This document shows, in pieces, positions 34,911 to 46,728 of a DNA stretch of 64,000 nt. The translations under genes were made by a program, and so were the position numbers. The notes under the pieces are model-generated. The model was not told the DNA's origin. It did no database searches and saw nothing but the letters and a program-made list of their open reading frames with translations. This stretch comes from Deroplatys truncata (taxonomy: Eukaryota > Arthropoda > Insecta > Mantodea > Mantidae): positions 198,680,507 through 198,744,506 of the forward strand of contig CM060975.1 in assembly GCA_030765065.1 (NCBI GenBank), in the 5' to 3' direction. Position 1 is the first letter of the stretch. Every line of letters begins with the position of its first letter.

Positions 34911-35158
34911 GTTAAAAAATCTTATGTGTTACATTCACATGACTTTCTCTACTCTTATACAAACTATTTTTACAAAAGCTTATTCTCCATATGCTTCATG
35001 TTAATCGAGATGTTAATCTTATTGCTAATTTTCTTGTAGGTGCAAGGGGAATATGGTAGGCTTTAAGCGAAAGTCAAATCTTTTAAGAGCTGGTTGCTAT
35101 GTGGAGCATTTCATTCTCTTTGTATGTCCAGGACCTAAAAAAATGAATAACAAATTCC
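34911..35158 (-). repeat. HINE-like tail, minus
   Basis: Begins AAAAAATCTTATGTGTTACA and runs to CCAGGACCTAAAAAAATGA, so only the tail is present in inverse orientation. A plus-strand head follows at once. Confidence 0.85.
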
Positions 35159-35159
35159 C

Positions 35160-35925
35160 ATTTCAGAAAAACTCGATATCGATATTTCATCGCAAATACA
35201 GGTTTTGAGACCTCCTGAATAAAAATTAAGCGTTTTTAGAAAAAGGTTCATGTATGTGTGTGTGTGTGTGTCTGTGAACAACATAACCCCAAAAAATGCC
35301 CAATAAACACCAAATTTGCCTTTTAGCATCAGGATTTTCTAGAAAGGAGACACGAAGATTTTGAACAAAATTCACCACATAAAAAAACTTCCCTTTTCAT
35401 GGAACATTTAAATTTTTTTTTGATATTCCCAAACAATACTCAGTTTTGACTAAAATATCATATGTTTATGATATTTACAATTCAAGTAAAACATGTATCT
35501 TGAGTTTTCCGTGAATAGCTGTGAAGCCATCTTCATTCGGAAGGAATTTTGTATATCTTTTTATAAATGGTAAACAACAAGAGATAGACGAAAACGTACT
35601 ACATAAAAAATGTAGATATATTTAAAACATAAAATTTATTTCAACATCCGAGATATCTGGTGTTATTGGTATGAATTTTTTAATAGGTTGTCATTTTTTA
35701 AGTGCTGCGTTATTCAACTCTTCCTCGCGATGTAATGGAAAGAGTATGAAATTTCTAGGGCAGCCTATAGCGACCGGATATTTAAACATCTGACTGTCGA
35801 TTCGATTTCCTTTATTCCCTTAGTACCTTCAACGAAAGAAACTTTCTGCAAAGGTTCACTTTAATTACTTGAAGTAGATAGAAAAATAAGCTTGCTTAGA
35901 AACAGTTTGAAGAATCTATGTCGAA
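35160..35925 (+). repeat. HINE-like repeat, diverged head and partial tail, plus
   Basis: Enters about 60 bases inside the head (CGATATCGATATTTCATCGC), with (GT)n at 35254-35272. Divergence throughout; the tail is recognisable to about 35925 without the terminal hairpin. Confidence 0.7.
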
Positions 35926-36873
35926 AAAGTAATAGAAATTTATGCATTAAGTTTTTTCCAAAAGTAGCCAATTTCTGAGTAATTTAATAACATTTTTGCT
36001 GTTAGTGTAGATTCAAACAGAAACTTAAAAATAAAATTTGAATTTGCTATGGGAAGTTGCAACATTTCAAGTGTAGTAACTCTTCCTGTCTGTGAATTGA
36101 GTCTTGGATATCGATGCTGTCTGTGTGAGGAGGCCTTAACTTTAGTGGAGAGGGGGAAGCCATCGGACATAAAAGTCAGTTTGAAACTTTAGATGCCGAA
36201 ATACGTCCTCTCTGGAGTCACTTTACTGACAGACACCGGCGACGGTTGTTTCCGATGTGACTTTTGGCGTTATTCGTTAGGGAATCGGTTTTATCTTCAC
36301 CCCCCTACCAATGCCGGACCATAAAGAATATTTGATACGTAGAGTGGAACCAACAGGAGAGAAAGAAGAAAAAAACTATGCATAAAATGCAATCTAAAGT
36401 TCATCTAGGTTGAAATATGAGTCAGGCGAAGTTGCATAAAGCACGCGACTGTTTTTATATGGGCAGTATTTCAAGAACGGGACAGCCTCGGTTTTTCGTA
36501 TTCCTCCGTGTGATCACTGCCAGAGGCTAAAGATTCCACAACATAACGCCGTTTTGGCTTCAAGGGAAATAACGGAAGCCTTACACAAAACTGGAAAACA
36601 GAAATTTTATAGTATAAAATACATATACAAATGCTTATTTACTCCAATAGTTCAAACTGTAATTCAATGGAAATTCCAATGAATCAAAATTACAATCTAT
36701 GTCAATTCCTTTTGCAGACGGCAAATAATAATAACAATAATAATAGCGGAAGATATCGAGGACGTTTAATACGTGATAAGAAAATTAATTATTTGAAGAA
36801 CATAAAATATGGGGACTTAGTATTAACTATAACAAAACAGGATATTTAATACCATCAACATGAACAGGGGTGA
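35926..36873. other. Unassigned stretch
   Basis: A 76-codon minus frame (35940-36170) and a 72-codon plus frame (36631-36849, with an AAT-coded Asn run) show no recognised motif. I see nothing else to assign. Confidence 0.4.
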
Positions 36874-37394
36874 AAAAATCTGATATGTTACACTCACATG
36901 ACTTTCTCTACTCTTGTACAAACTGTTTTTGCAAACGCTTATTCTCCATATGCTTCATGTTAACCGAGATGTTAATATTATTGCTAATTTTCTTGTAGGT
37001 GCAAGGGGAATTGGTAAGCTTTAAGCGATAGTCAAATCTTTTAAGAGCTGGTTGCTATGTGGCACATTCCATTCTCTTTGTATGTCCAAAACATAAAAAA
37101 ATGAATAGCGAATTCCCATTTGAGAAAAATTATTGGAAAATTTAAGGGAATAACAAGCAATATCTCGAAAATGGTTCACTCAAGAAAAAAAAAACGTATA
37201 TGACATACATTGGTGTTTATCAGACTGAGTTATGCTGTTCACAGACACACACACAGACACACACGGACATGTTTCCAAAAATGCTTTTTTGGATTCAGGG
37301 GTCTCAAAACATGTATTTCCGGTGAAATCTCGGTATCGAATTTTTGGGTGGAATGCAATGCTTCCCGTACATACTATACGTTGTACAGAAAGTA
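36874..37394 (-). repeat. HINE-like repeat, internally deleted copy, minus
   Basis: Tail end AAAAAATCTGATATGTTACA at the left, head end ACGTTGTACAGAAAGTAAA at the right. The middle of the head is missing: the join is near 37205, where CATACATTGG runs into TGTTTATCAGACTGAG. Confidence 0.85.
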
Positions 37395-37614
37395 AAAAGG
37401 AATAATTAAACGCAGAAAATTTACTGGAATGTTAAGCTCGATATTATGAAACAGTAACATCATCCTCTATTACTCCACGGATTAGGTTCAATAGCCTGTT
37501 CCGGCATAACTATCTCATTCTTGGGCGTTTATACTTCTTTTCTCTCGAGGATTATAATTTGTGGCCAACTTTGGTATTCTGCTATTATCCATTCTGTTAA
37601 CATGTTGTCTTTTT
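37395..37614. other. Unassigned spacer between opposed HINE-like copies
   Basis: No recognised content. Confidence 0.4.
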
Positions 37615-37615
37615 T

Positions 37616-38252
37616 ACTTTCTCTAATACGTATAGTAAGTAGGGGAAGTATTGTACTCCATCCATAAATTCGATACCGAGATTTCACCGGAAATATATGT
37701 TTTGAGAGCCCCTGAATACAAAATAAAGCATTTTTGGAAACATCTCCGTGTGTGTGTCTGCGTGTGTGTGTCTGTGTGTGTGTCTGTGAACAGTATAACC
37801 CAGAAACGAACAGTCGGATAAACACCAAACCTGGTATTTAAGTTCAGTATCTTCCAGAGATGCGACACGAAGGTTTTCAAGAAAATCCCCCCACCCCAGA
37901 TTACTCTTTATATGGAACATTTTTCGAAAATTTTAATTTTCTCAAAAATGTCTCTAACGATTTTGATTAAAATATCATATGTTTAAGATATTTTCATGAC
38001 AAATGAAATGTATATCTCGAATTTTCTGGGAATGTCTCCAAAAGTATTCTTCATTGTGAACGACTGTTGCGTAACTGGTAAACCATAAGAGATAGACAAA
38101 CGTTTACTACACAAAAAATGCAGATCGCGTTAAAATACACAATTTATGTCATATACATTTTTTTTGTTGAGTGAACCGTTTTCGAGATATTGCTTGTTAT
38201 TCCCTCAAATTTTCCAATACTTATACTTTTTCTCAAATTCGTTATTCATTTT
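37616..38252 (+). repeat. HINE-like repeat, head unit 1 of a composite
   Basis: Starts ACTTTCTCTAATACGTATAG, with (GT)n 37748-37789. Ends in GTTATTCATTTTT at the next head, as in the 5-kb and 30-kb composites. Confidence 0.88.
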
Positions 38253-38253
38253 T

Positions 38254-39333
38254 ACTTTCTCTACTACGTATAGTAAGTAGGGGAAGTATTGCATTCCACC
38301 CAAAAATTCGATACCGAGATTTCACCGGAAATACATGTTTTGAGACCTCCTGAATCCAAAAAAAGCATTTTTGGAAACATGTCCGTGTGTGTGTGTGTGT
38401 GTGTGTGTGTCTGTGAACAGCATAACTCAAAAACTAACAGTCGGATAAACACCAAACTTGGTATTTACGTTCAGTATCTTCCAGAGATGCGACACGAAGA
38501 TTTTCAAGAAAATCCCCCCACCCCAGACTACCCTTTACATGGAACATTTTTCGAAAATTTTAATTTTCTCAAAAATGGCTCTAACGATTTTGATGAAAAT
38601 ATCATATGTTTAAGATAATGTCATGAGAAATGAAATGTATATCTCGAAATTTCTGGGAATGTCTTCAAAAGTATTCTTCATTATGAACGACTTTTGCATA
38701 ACTGGTAAACCATAAGAGATAGACAAAATTTTACTACACAAAAATGTAGATCTCGTTAAAATACACAACTTATATCATATACATTTTTTTTGTTGAGTGA
38801 ACCGTTTTCGAGATATTGCTTGTTATTTCCTTAAATTTTCCAATACTTATACTTTTACTCAAATTCGTTATTCATTTTTTTATGTCCTGGACATGCAAAC
38901 AGAATGGAATGCGCCACATAGCAACCAGCGTTAAAATATTTGACTATCGCTTAAAAGCTACCATATTCCCCTTGCATCTACAAGAAAATTACAAATAAGA
39001 TTGATATCTCGATATCTCGATTAATATGAAGCATATGGAGAATAGGCGTTTGTAAAAATAGATTGTACAAGAGTAGGGAAAGTCATGTGAGTGTAACACA
39101 TCAGATTTTTTTTATGTCCTGGACATGCAAAGAGAATGGAATGCGCCACATAGCAACCAGCGTTAAAATATTTGACTATCACTTAAAACCTACCATATTC
39201 CCCTTGCATCTACAAGAAAATTACCAATAAGATTGACATCTCGATTAACATGAACCATATGGAGAATAAGCGTTTGTAAAAATAGTTAGTACAAGAGTAG
39301 AGAAGTTATATGAGTGTAACACATCATATTTTT
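38254..39333 (+). repeat. HINE-like repeat, head unit 2 plus two tandem tails
   Basis: Head 38254-38877, then tails with ATGTCCTGGACATGC at 38882 and 39114 (232-bp period). Overall order is head-head-tail-tail, exactly what a nested insertion at the head/tail T-run would produce. Confidence 0.9.
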
Positions 39334-39360
39334 ACTATTGTTTTAGACTTAAGGTGGAAC

Positions 39361-39497
39361 TTTGGGTCGTGGTATTAAATATCTAATCCGGCATTTGTCT
39401 TAGCGGCTGAGGGAAATCACAAAAAAAAAACCCTCACACAGATTGGTCGACCCACGGGATTTGAACCCTGGACCTCCCGAATGCGGGCCATTTCGCT
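39361..39497 (-). repeat. SINE-C-related fragment, minus
   Basis: The minus strand reads GCATTCGGGAGGTCCAGGG, then B box GGTTCAAATCC, then GTCGACCAATCTGTGTGAGG and TGATTTCCCTCAGCCGC. This matches the layout of the SINE at 511 (GCATTCGGGAGGT, TTTCGTGGTTTCC). Confidence 0.65.
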
Positions 39498-39529
39498 TGT
39501 CTTGTATCACAAACTTATTGAGTTCTTCT

Positions 39530-40115
39530 CATATGGTATAATTTCGTATGTGTTCCATTTTACTACATCCTTTCACTCCCCTCAGAAATTTCATTTCAGC
39601 ATTTTCCTTCTATCCTCCTGTCGTATTGTCCATGATTTACAGCCATATGTTAAACTAGGCACCGCCATAACTTTATAAAATTTTAATTGGGTGTCTTTTC
39701 TACAATAATGTAATGTTCTATGCATCGTATGCAATATCCATGAATATATATTAATTTTATTATTTATATCGTGACCATAGACATAAGATATATTACAGCC
39801 TAAATATTTTGTTAAAGGACTTTATGATTTTTGCATGCTTTTTATCTTAGAGTTTTATTGGCTTTGAAAACCATACTTTTAGTTTTCTCTGTAGATATTT
39901 TAAGTTATGCTCTTTAACCATGTTTCCGGAATATACATTAATTTCTGAAGGTTATCCTCTGTTGTGGCGATGATGGCTTAATCGTCGATAAAAGTAAAGT
40001 GTTTATAGCTAAATTTTGTTCTAAGTAAGTTCTTGGGAGGAGGTTTAAGTTCCTCTTATTGATTAAGTTATCCATATAAATATTAAAAGCTAGAGATGAG
40101 GCAACATCCTTGTCT
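39530..40115 (-). pseudogene. LINE polymerase remnant, minus
   Basis: Minus translation gives DKDVASSLAFNIYMDNL near 40100 (usual form QGCPLSPLLFNIYID), then FIDD*AIIATTEDNLQKLM near 39960, a decayed YADD catalytic box, and VPSLTYGCKSWTIRQEDRR near 39640. All pieces occur in the right order for the end of a non-LTR polymerase. Several stops. Confidence 0.7.
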
Positions 40116-40199
40116 TACTTCTAGGAGAAGAAACATTTCAAATAAAACTAAAAAGCTCGTTTAATTTAATAGTACAAAGAAATGTGAACAATGAATAGA

Positions 40200-40935
40200 C
40201 AAAAGAAAGAAAATTATTAACAACAGAGATGGATTTTTTGTGGGGGGCTTCTCGAATAAAACCAGAAAGGACACACAATTAAAGTTTTATAAAACGATGG
40301 CTCTGTAATCATTATTATATGGCAGTAAATGTTGGGTGCTGAATGAAAGGGGTGAAAACAGAATAAATGCATCAGAAATGAAATTTTTAAGAGCTGTTCA
40401 GGAAGCACATTAAAAGATCATATTAGAAATAAAGACATACGTAAAGCATTGCAAATTACAGCCTTCTTAGAAAAAAGTTAAAACTTATAGAACAAAATGG
40501 ATTCGCCATCTAGATAGAATGGAAGGGAGCCGAATACTCAAAATAGTCTAAAAATTTGCACCTGAGGGATGAGATACCAAGGAAAACCAAGAAGGCGGTG
40601 GAATCAAAAACAGGAACAGGCCAGAAGGTCCATACCATGAAGTCGATGATGACATGATGATGATGCTTCTCGAAACTCAAGAAGGGATAAAATTAGAAAT
40701 ACAAAAATCCGGGAAATAATGGATGTAAGAAATAATATATTGGAAATAATAAGAGAGAAGATTAAAATGCTTCGCCCATGTGAAAAGAATGGAAAGCGAT
40801 AGAATAGTAAGGGTGGTGCTAGAATGGGAAACTGAAGGAAACAGAGGACAGGGAAGGCCACAGATGAAGATTTAGAGAACGGGGATTTATGAAGAAATAA
40901 AATTATGAATGGATCGAAGGAAAACTACTGTATGG
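40200..40935 (+). pseudogene. LINE polymerase C-terminal remnant, plus
   Basis: Plus translation: RIKPERTQLKFYKTMAL, LLYGSKCWVLNERGENRINA, SEMKFLRAV, WIRHLDRMEGSRILKI, and near the end EIKL*MDRRKTTVWCYI. Same family type as the fragment at 3880-4450. It points away from the neighbouring minus-strand LINE, so two LINE 3' parts lie back to back. Confidence 0.7.
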
Positions 40936-41001
40936 TGCTACATAAAAATATTATTAGTGATTGGGACGATACCACTATTTCTCGATACTCGATAACGATA
41001 C

Positions 41002-41798
41002 TGAGGCAGCATTTTTAACACTTAAATGATTTCAGTAAAATTATATAGTATAAAATATAATAACAGCCCGCCTTAAAGCAATATGTGTGTAACATATAAA
41101 ATGTATGTAACAGTAATTGTAATAATGTTTAAAATATTATGTACATGTTCAATAATGTTATGTGAATGTATTACGTAATTTAATAATGTAGTAGCTGCGA
41201 GAATAATAGGTTAAAAGTGCTAACAATGAGGTAATAATGACGTAACCTTGAGGCAATAATGAATTAGAAAGTTTAATAATGGTACTAGTCAGTCTTGGAA
41301 ACAATAATGTAAACATTTTAAAACAGTTTATAAATAGCCAATCAACAACCAAAAAAGCTTAAATTAAATAAAAGTATTCTATTGGAGTAGGTTTAGCCGA
41401 TCAGAAACCGAAATGGAGCAAAATTTACAAATTCAGAGTTAGTTGCTAGCAGACAGCGTTCCTAACCGGACGCGAGACTCGTCCTCAAGAAGCTTAATAC
41501 GTATTCAGTGTGAGACAAAAATAGTTTACGTGTTAAAAAGTGCAAGTGATTAATAAATCTCACGGCTCTCTATATCAGTGAAGTGTTATTTAAATCGTGT
41601 AAAGAATTAATAAAAGGAGTGAAGTAAAAAATTATAATCTGTGCAAGTCTACATTCTTAGCTGCACCACTCTCTGCAAAGAAATTCATGTATTTAACAAT
41701 AATACTGACGCAGCCGAGGCAAACGTAAATATATAATATTTAAAAAAAATTTAGCTTACCATACGTGGGGCAAATAACAAATAACAAACCCTTTCTCA
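41002..41798 (+). mobile_element. Solo LTR, family LTR-2, copy B, inside the hAT-like element
   Basis: TGAGGCAGCATTTTTAACAC to CCCTTTCTCA, 797 bp, flanked by ATAC at 40998-41001 and 41799-41802. Homologous to 26746-27606. The insertion splits the TATCGA-rich left terminus of the hAT-like element, so it is younger than that element. Confidence 0.75.
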
Positions 41799-42190
41799 AT
41801 ACTGACTTTTGAGCACCGATACTCGATACTCGATACTTTATAAAAAAACTTCTAAAGCCGATAGCTTATTTTATGAATTATGTTATTAGCAGTTTTCTGT
41901 GGATAAACGCATATAACCAATTTTGTATTGTATGCTAATTCCGAAATTGTTCTTGTTTGACATTCCCAAAATGGCAGCAAGTTTTTTATCTTGATAATGC
42001 CACAGGCTATTTGCTATTGTTAAGCAAGTTTAATAGTAATAATAATTATAATTATAATAATAATATAATGTCTTTGTTTCCATTTATATAACTATACTTT
42101 GTGCTGAAAACTTTATTTTAAAGGATTTTCTATCCACCGGAAAACAAATACTACCAATTATTGTTCATTCTGCAATCTTGAAAATATAAA

Positions 42191-42192
<2 letters not shown>

Positions 42193-42231
<39 letters not shown>
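42193..42231. repeat. (TA)n microsatellite
   Basis: About 19 TA units. Confidence 0.95.
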
Positions 42232-42971
42232 CATTATATGAAACTCAAAAAACTAAACATAATGTGTGTGTTGCACCATTTACCACTATTCACAATTACC
42301 GTATAACGTTTGTATTTTTCATCTGGTAATACTAAATTAGCCATATAGCACTGGGAAACATAGTAAGTTTGTGCATTAAGCCCCTTTACTATCCACCCTC
42401 ATACATTAGCATATACATGTTTAATACAAAGGTTTTACTTGCGTATACACAAACTAACAGAAGAAGGAAAGAACAAATATATTTCCATGCGTTGTATTAT
42501 TTCGCGTCTTAACTTCTGCTTTGTTTCTGCTGAATTCACAGATCTTGCTCACCGGAGCAGGTAAATGTAATGACTGAGAGTGACCAAACCAGGCTTTTGC
42601 GGAAACATGATTTAGTGGGCCAGTTAAATCAGCTTCATCCACGACTCAGATAGCGCTGCATGTTACTTCAGTACCTCTACTCCTTCCCCCATTGTTTTTT
42701 ATGTTTTCATTTAAACACAAGAGTGTATGGAATATTGCATCGATTCACCCACAGGAAACGCAGTCAAGTCAATCAAGAGGTATAGTCCAGCAACTCTTTG
42801 GGGACATGTGAGACAATAACGTAAAGTCTCGGCTCCGTTTATTCCTTATCTAGCATAAAGTTAAACACAACTTTTCCATAATGTAAAACTTAAAAATTTT
42901 AAAGTATCGAACTTACTTCGATACCACCGAGTATCGAGGTATCGAAGGTATCGAGGTTCCTTCCTGAATAG

Positions 42972-43589
42972 TATTATTATTATTATTATAACTATTATTA
43001 TTATCATCATCATCTACCACTGTACATAGATTACAATTGTAGAAATAAATGCATTCCATATATGGTATGTGTAGTCGAGTGCATGAAATCGTGCCCTTAT
43101 AATGCGCAGTGGTTTATGTCGACCAGGAAATACTAAACCGCCTCTGCCGTGCCTCTATACTCTTCCCGAAATAAGAAACACATTTGAGGTAAAGAAAACC
43201 AAGAGGCAGCCCCAAGCACGTTGCCGCAGTAAATGCTCTCATTGGCCCCTGTCACAACACTCAGCCTAAGAATAGAGAATAGAGCTCTGCTTTTACTATG
43301 TTATTACTTTTAAAATGCACTAATCAATAAGTTTAATTATTTCATTGGAATATGCTGCATTTTCACGGTTATTTGAAAATATAAATCAATCAGTTTACTG
43401 AAACTGAACAGTTATCGCATATCGGTCCCATATGCGTCCATGTGTTACGTGGAGTAATATAGAAGTGTGTTTCTCACAATTAGAGCGGATCTAGTGTAGT
43501 ACTTCATTCAGAGTTGCCAACTAGTACTCGTGTAAACGTGAAATATGAAATATTTGAAAATCGACCAATGCTATGAAAAGTTTGAAAAA
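42972..43589. other. Unassigned stretch
   Basis: Short ATT/ATC repeats at 42972-43012, then no recognised content. Confidence 0.4.
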
Positions 43590-44476
43590 TTTTGTATTTT
43601 AATGAACTCTGTTTTTCTTGTAGAAAATCTTTCCCTGTCTCTTACAAGTCTCAGATACGCAAATTTATAAAACATTCACTCAGTTTGAAGAAATTTTAGC
43701 TTTCTCAAAAGTCCAAGATAGAAATTTAATTTTGACATTAATTTTCAAATATATTGTAACAAATGAGAACACCACTTATGCGAAACACACCTTATTTATC
43801 CATAGCACAAGCCTTACACTTGAGTAATACAACACAACTGATTCGTCGAATCACAGCTCACAACTGAGCTGAACTGTACTAGCACTGTCCACTTTCACTG
43901 TACACTCATCACTTTGTAACCTCTTAACTAACAGAACTGACTGTCCGGCAAGAGCAGCATCTTATATTGGCCTCACATACAAAGCGGAATGTTCTAGGAA
44001 GGGAGGCTACTAGAAAATAACGAAAGAAATTTTCTGGAATAGGGAAGCGACACATAGGTAATCGATATTGTTCCGCACAGGCAACTGTTCCGACGGCCGG
44101 TCGAAATCCCCACCCAGGTGCCAGGGGCTTACCGACGGCCCGCAGGAAGCTTTGCGCGCGCGGTTACACTATTTCAATCTAAGTTAGAGCCATTTTAGAT
44201 ACAATGAAAAAAACTGAAAATTTCTCCACATAAAGTGTAACTTGGAGTGGCGGAATTTTCTTGGGTGGAGTGCTGAACATTATCGAATACAAAATGAAAT
44301 TTAGTACTTATCCGAGTTTTGGTTTATGAGTTAGCGCCCCCCTCCACAGGGATCTTTATCTGGAAATACTCTTCTTGATTTCTGACACCTCAAATCATTT
44401 CAAGTGAGATCTTGATATAGAATTTTTAAATGGAACAAGATAAATTCTGCGTATGTAAGTGATAGAGATAGTAAAA
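43590..44476 (-). repeat. HINE-like repeat, old minus copy split by an LTR
   Basis: Left part carries TTTTAATGAACTCTGTTTTT and CTTGTAGAAAATCTTTCCC. Right part carries TTAGAGCCATTTTAGA and ends GTGATAGAGATAGTAAAA. The gap between them is filled exactly by the LTR at 43755-44168. Confidence 0.65.
43755..44168 (-). mobile_element. Solo LTR, family LTR-4, copy A
   Basis: TGTAACAAATGAG to GCGCGCGGTTACA, 414 bp with TGTAAC/GTTACA ends. Homologous to 56533-56921. Flanks ATAT and CTAT fit a 4-bp duplication with one change. The minus strand has a TATA-like stretch (CCAATATAAGATGC) near 43965, suggesting minus orientation. Confidence 0.75.
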
Positions 44477-44540
44477 CTAACCAAAGTTGTCTTCATAAAT
44501 TATTATTTGGATTGGGGACGTCCATATAACGGGTTATTAC

Positions 44541-45412
44541 TAGGATAGTAAGTAGGGAGAGTATTGTATTCTACCCAAAATTCGATACCGAGATTTCACC
44601 GGAAATACATCTTTTGAGGCATTGATTACAAAAAAGCATTGTTAGAAAAAGATCCTGTGTATTTATGCGTGTATGTCTATGAGCAACACAACTTAAAAAC
44701 AAAATAAACACCAAACTTGGTGTTTAGGTTTATTACCTTCTAAAGATGTAACACGAAGATTTTGACGAAAATTCTCCACCTTCCAAACTACACTTTAAAT
44801 GCCACATTTTTCGGAAATTTTTGGTTTCATAAAAAATGATCTAACCATTTTGATTAAGATACCATATATTAAAAGTATTTACTTGAAAAATAAAGTGCAT
44901 ATCTTGAAATTTCTGAAAATAGCCTGTGAAGTCCTCTTCATTCTGAGTTATTTATACAAGGAGGTTTGTGTTATCTTGTGTAACTGGGAAACGTTAATCG
45001 ATAGGCAAAAACGTTCCACACAAAAAATGCAGATCTCTTAAAACACACAATTTATTTCAATAACTTGTTGTGTCATCAGCATTTCGAGATATCGATATCC
45101 TTAATTAATGTTTCAAATTGCTCAATACTTGGCCATTATTTTAATGTCCTGTCGATTTAAAGTTGTTTCTCGCGATATCATGGAAAGAGTGTGGAATTTT
45201 AAGGCTAGCAAATAGCGTCCAGTTCTAAAATATCTGACTATCGCTATTTCCTTCGTATCTATAAGAAATGCATAATGCAGCTATTTACGGAAAGTGTTAT
45301 CTCGATTAAAATGAAGTAGATAGAAAAACAAGCTTTCGCAGGAATAGATTATATACCCACTAATAAGCGATAGAGGGTAGATAAAGTCATGTGAATGTAA
45401 CAAACGAGACTT
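44541..45412 (+). repeat. HINE-like repeat, diverged single copy, plus
   Basis: Head from GGATAGTAAGTAGGGAGAG, microsatellite decayed to GTGTATTTATGCGTGTATG. Tail ends AAGTCATGTGAATGTAAC. Lies head-to-head with the minus copy ending at 44476. Confidence 0.75.
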
Positions 45413-45771
45413 TTCCCTGTGTTTCTGTTGTTTTTCGTTTTCCTGACACACATAAACACCAGGTTCGAGGCGAAACTCGGATCCGCAATCCCCTGCGTCA
45501 CAAAAATCCAAAGCGTCTACAGCTTAGCGAGCGGGGCTATGGGAATTAGCTTTTCTTAAACTACTCTCACTGCTACTGTTACTACTTTCTCTTAAAAATG
45601 CTGTATGCAGTACAAAACTTTGCGCCAATTTTGACACCATAGCATGTTGCTTGGAATTTCTTTTTGAATGCAACGGCGCTTCTGTGCTTCGGATGCTGAA
45701 CTTAATACTAGCTTACTCTGTAATTATCAGACATTCTTACATACGATGGCAGTTAAAAATAAATTAAACTG
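45413..45771. other. Unassigned stretch
   Basis: Nothing recognised. Confidence 0.4.
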
Positions 45772-45969
45772 AGTTTTATTTATGAAGCTCTTTTACTGCT
45801 GTGGTCCTTAACGTCCCATTTTATACTGGGCGTGAAAGACCGGTAATTTTGCTCAGAGGCCTCTTTATCAGGCTTGAGGTTTTTTTACGTGCCGTAAATC
45901 TACAACACGGGACCACCGGCTTTACTTGCCTTCCTAAGGAAGCCTAAGGATTTTTACGCTGCGACCTCG
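45772..45969 (-). repeat. SINE-B, truncated at its tRNA head
   Basis: Matches the SINE-B copies at 4511 and 59727 from the distal end (GTTTTATTTATGAAGCTC) up to GCGACCTCGG, then stops abruptly inside the tRNA-related region, where HINE-like sequence takes over. Confidence 0.75.
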
Positions 45970-46728
45970 GGGACCCCCTGAAGAAAAACAAAAACATTTT
46001 TAGAAAAAGGTCCGTGTGTGTGGCTGTGTGTCTGTGAACAGCATAACTCAAAAACAAAAAGTCGGATAAATAACAAACTTGGTATATAGGTTCACTATCT
46101 TTCAAAAATGTGGTACGAAGATTTTCAAAAAGAATTCCTGCACCCCAGACTAACCTTTACATGGAAAATTTTTCTAAAATTTTGATTTTTTAAAAAATGG
46201 CTAACGATTTTGATTAAAATATCATATGTTTAAAATATTTTCATGAAGAATGAAATGTATATCTTGAATTTTCTGGGAATGTTCCCAGAAGTCCATTTCA
46301 TTGTGAACGGCTTTTCAATCATTGTAAACCATAATAAATAGATAAAATGCTTGTACACAAAAATGTAGACCTTGTTAAAGCACACAATTTGTCATATACA
46401 TTTTTTTGTCCAGTGGACTATTTTTGAGATATTCCTAGTTATTTGTGTCAATTATCCAATACTTATACTTTTTCTCAAATGGGAATTTCTTATTCGCTTT
46501 TTATGTCCTTGGCATGCAAAGAGAATGGAATGCTCCACATACCAACCAGCTCTTAAATATTTGACTATTGCTTAAAGTCTGCCAATTCCACTTGCATCTA
46601 CAAGAAAATTAGTAATAAGATTAACAGCTCGATATCTCGATTAACATGAAGTAGATGGAGAATAAGCGTTTGTAAAAATAGTTTGTACAAGAGTGAGAAA
46701 GTCATGTGAGTGCAACACATCAGATTTT
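45970..46728 (+). repeat. HINE-like repeat lacking its first ~110 bp, plus
   Basis: Begins within the head at GGACCCCCTGAAGAAAAAC and continues through a short (GT)n, head body and one tail ending GCAACACATCAGATTTTT. The 5' dodecamer is absent; the tail version, GAGTGAGAAAGTC, has lost one base pair of the repeat. Confidence 0.8.

Larger units (their letters stand above)
40957..42971. mobile_element. hAT-like DNA element with (TATCGA)-rich termini
   Basis: Left end ATTGGGACGATACC with repeated TCGATACTCGATA. The right end, inverted, is ATTCAGGAAGGAACCTCGAT and CGATACCTCGATACTCGG, then both sides reach GATACTTTAWAAAA-type sequence. TATTATTA occurs on both sides (40949-40956 and 42972-42979), an 8-bp duplication as in hAT elements, though the right copy abuts an ATT microsatellite. 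About 1.2 kb without the internal LTR. No transposase motif found inside. Confidence 0.5.
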
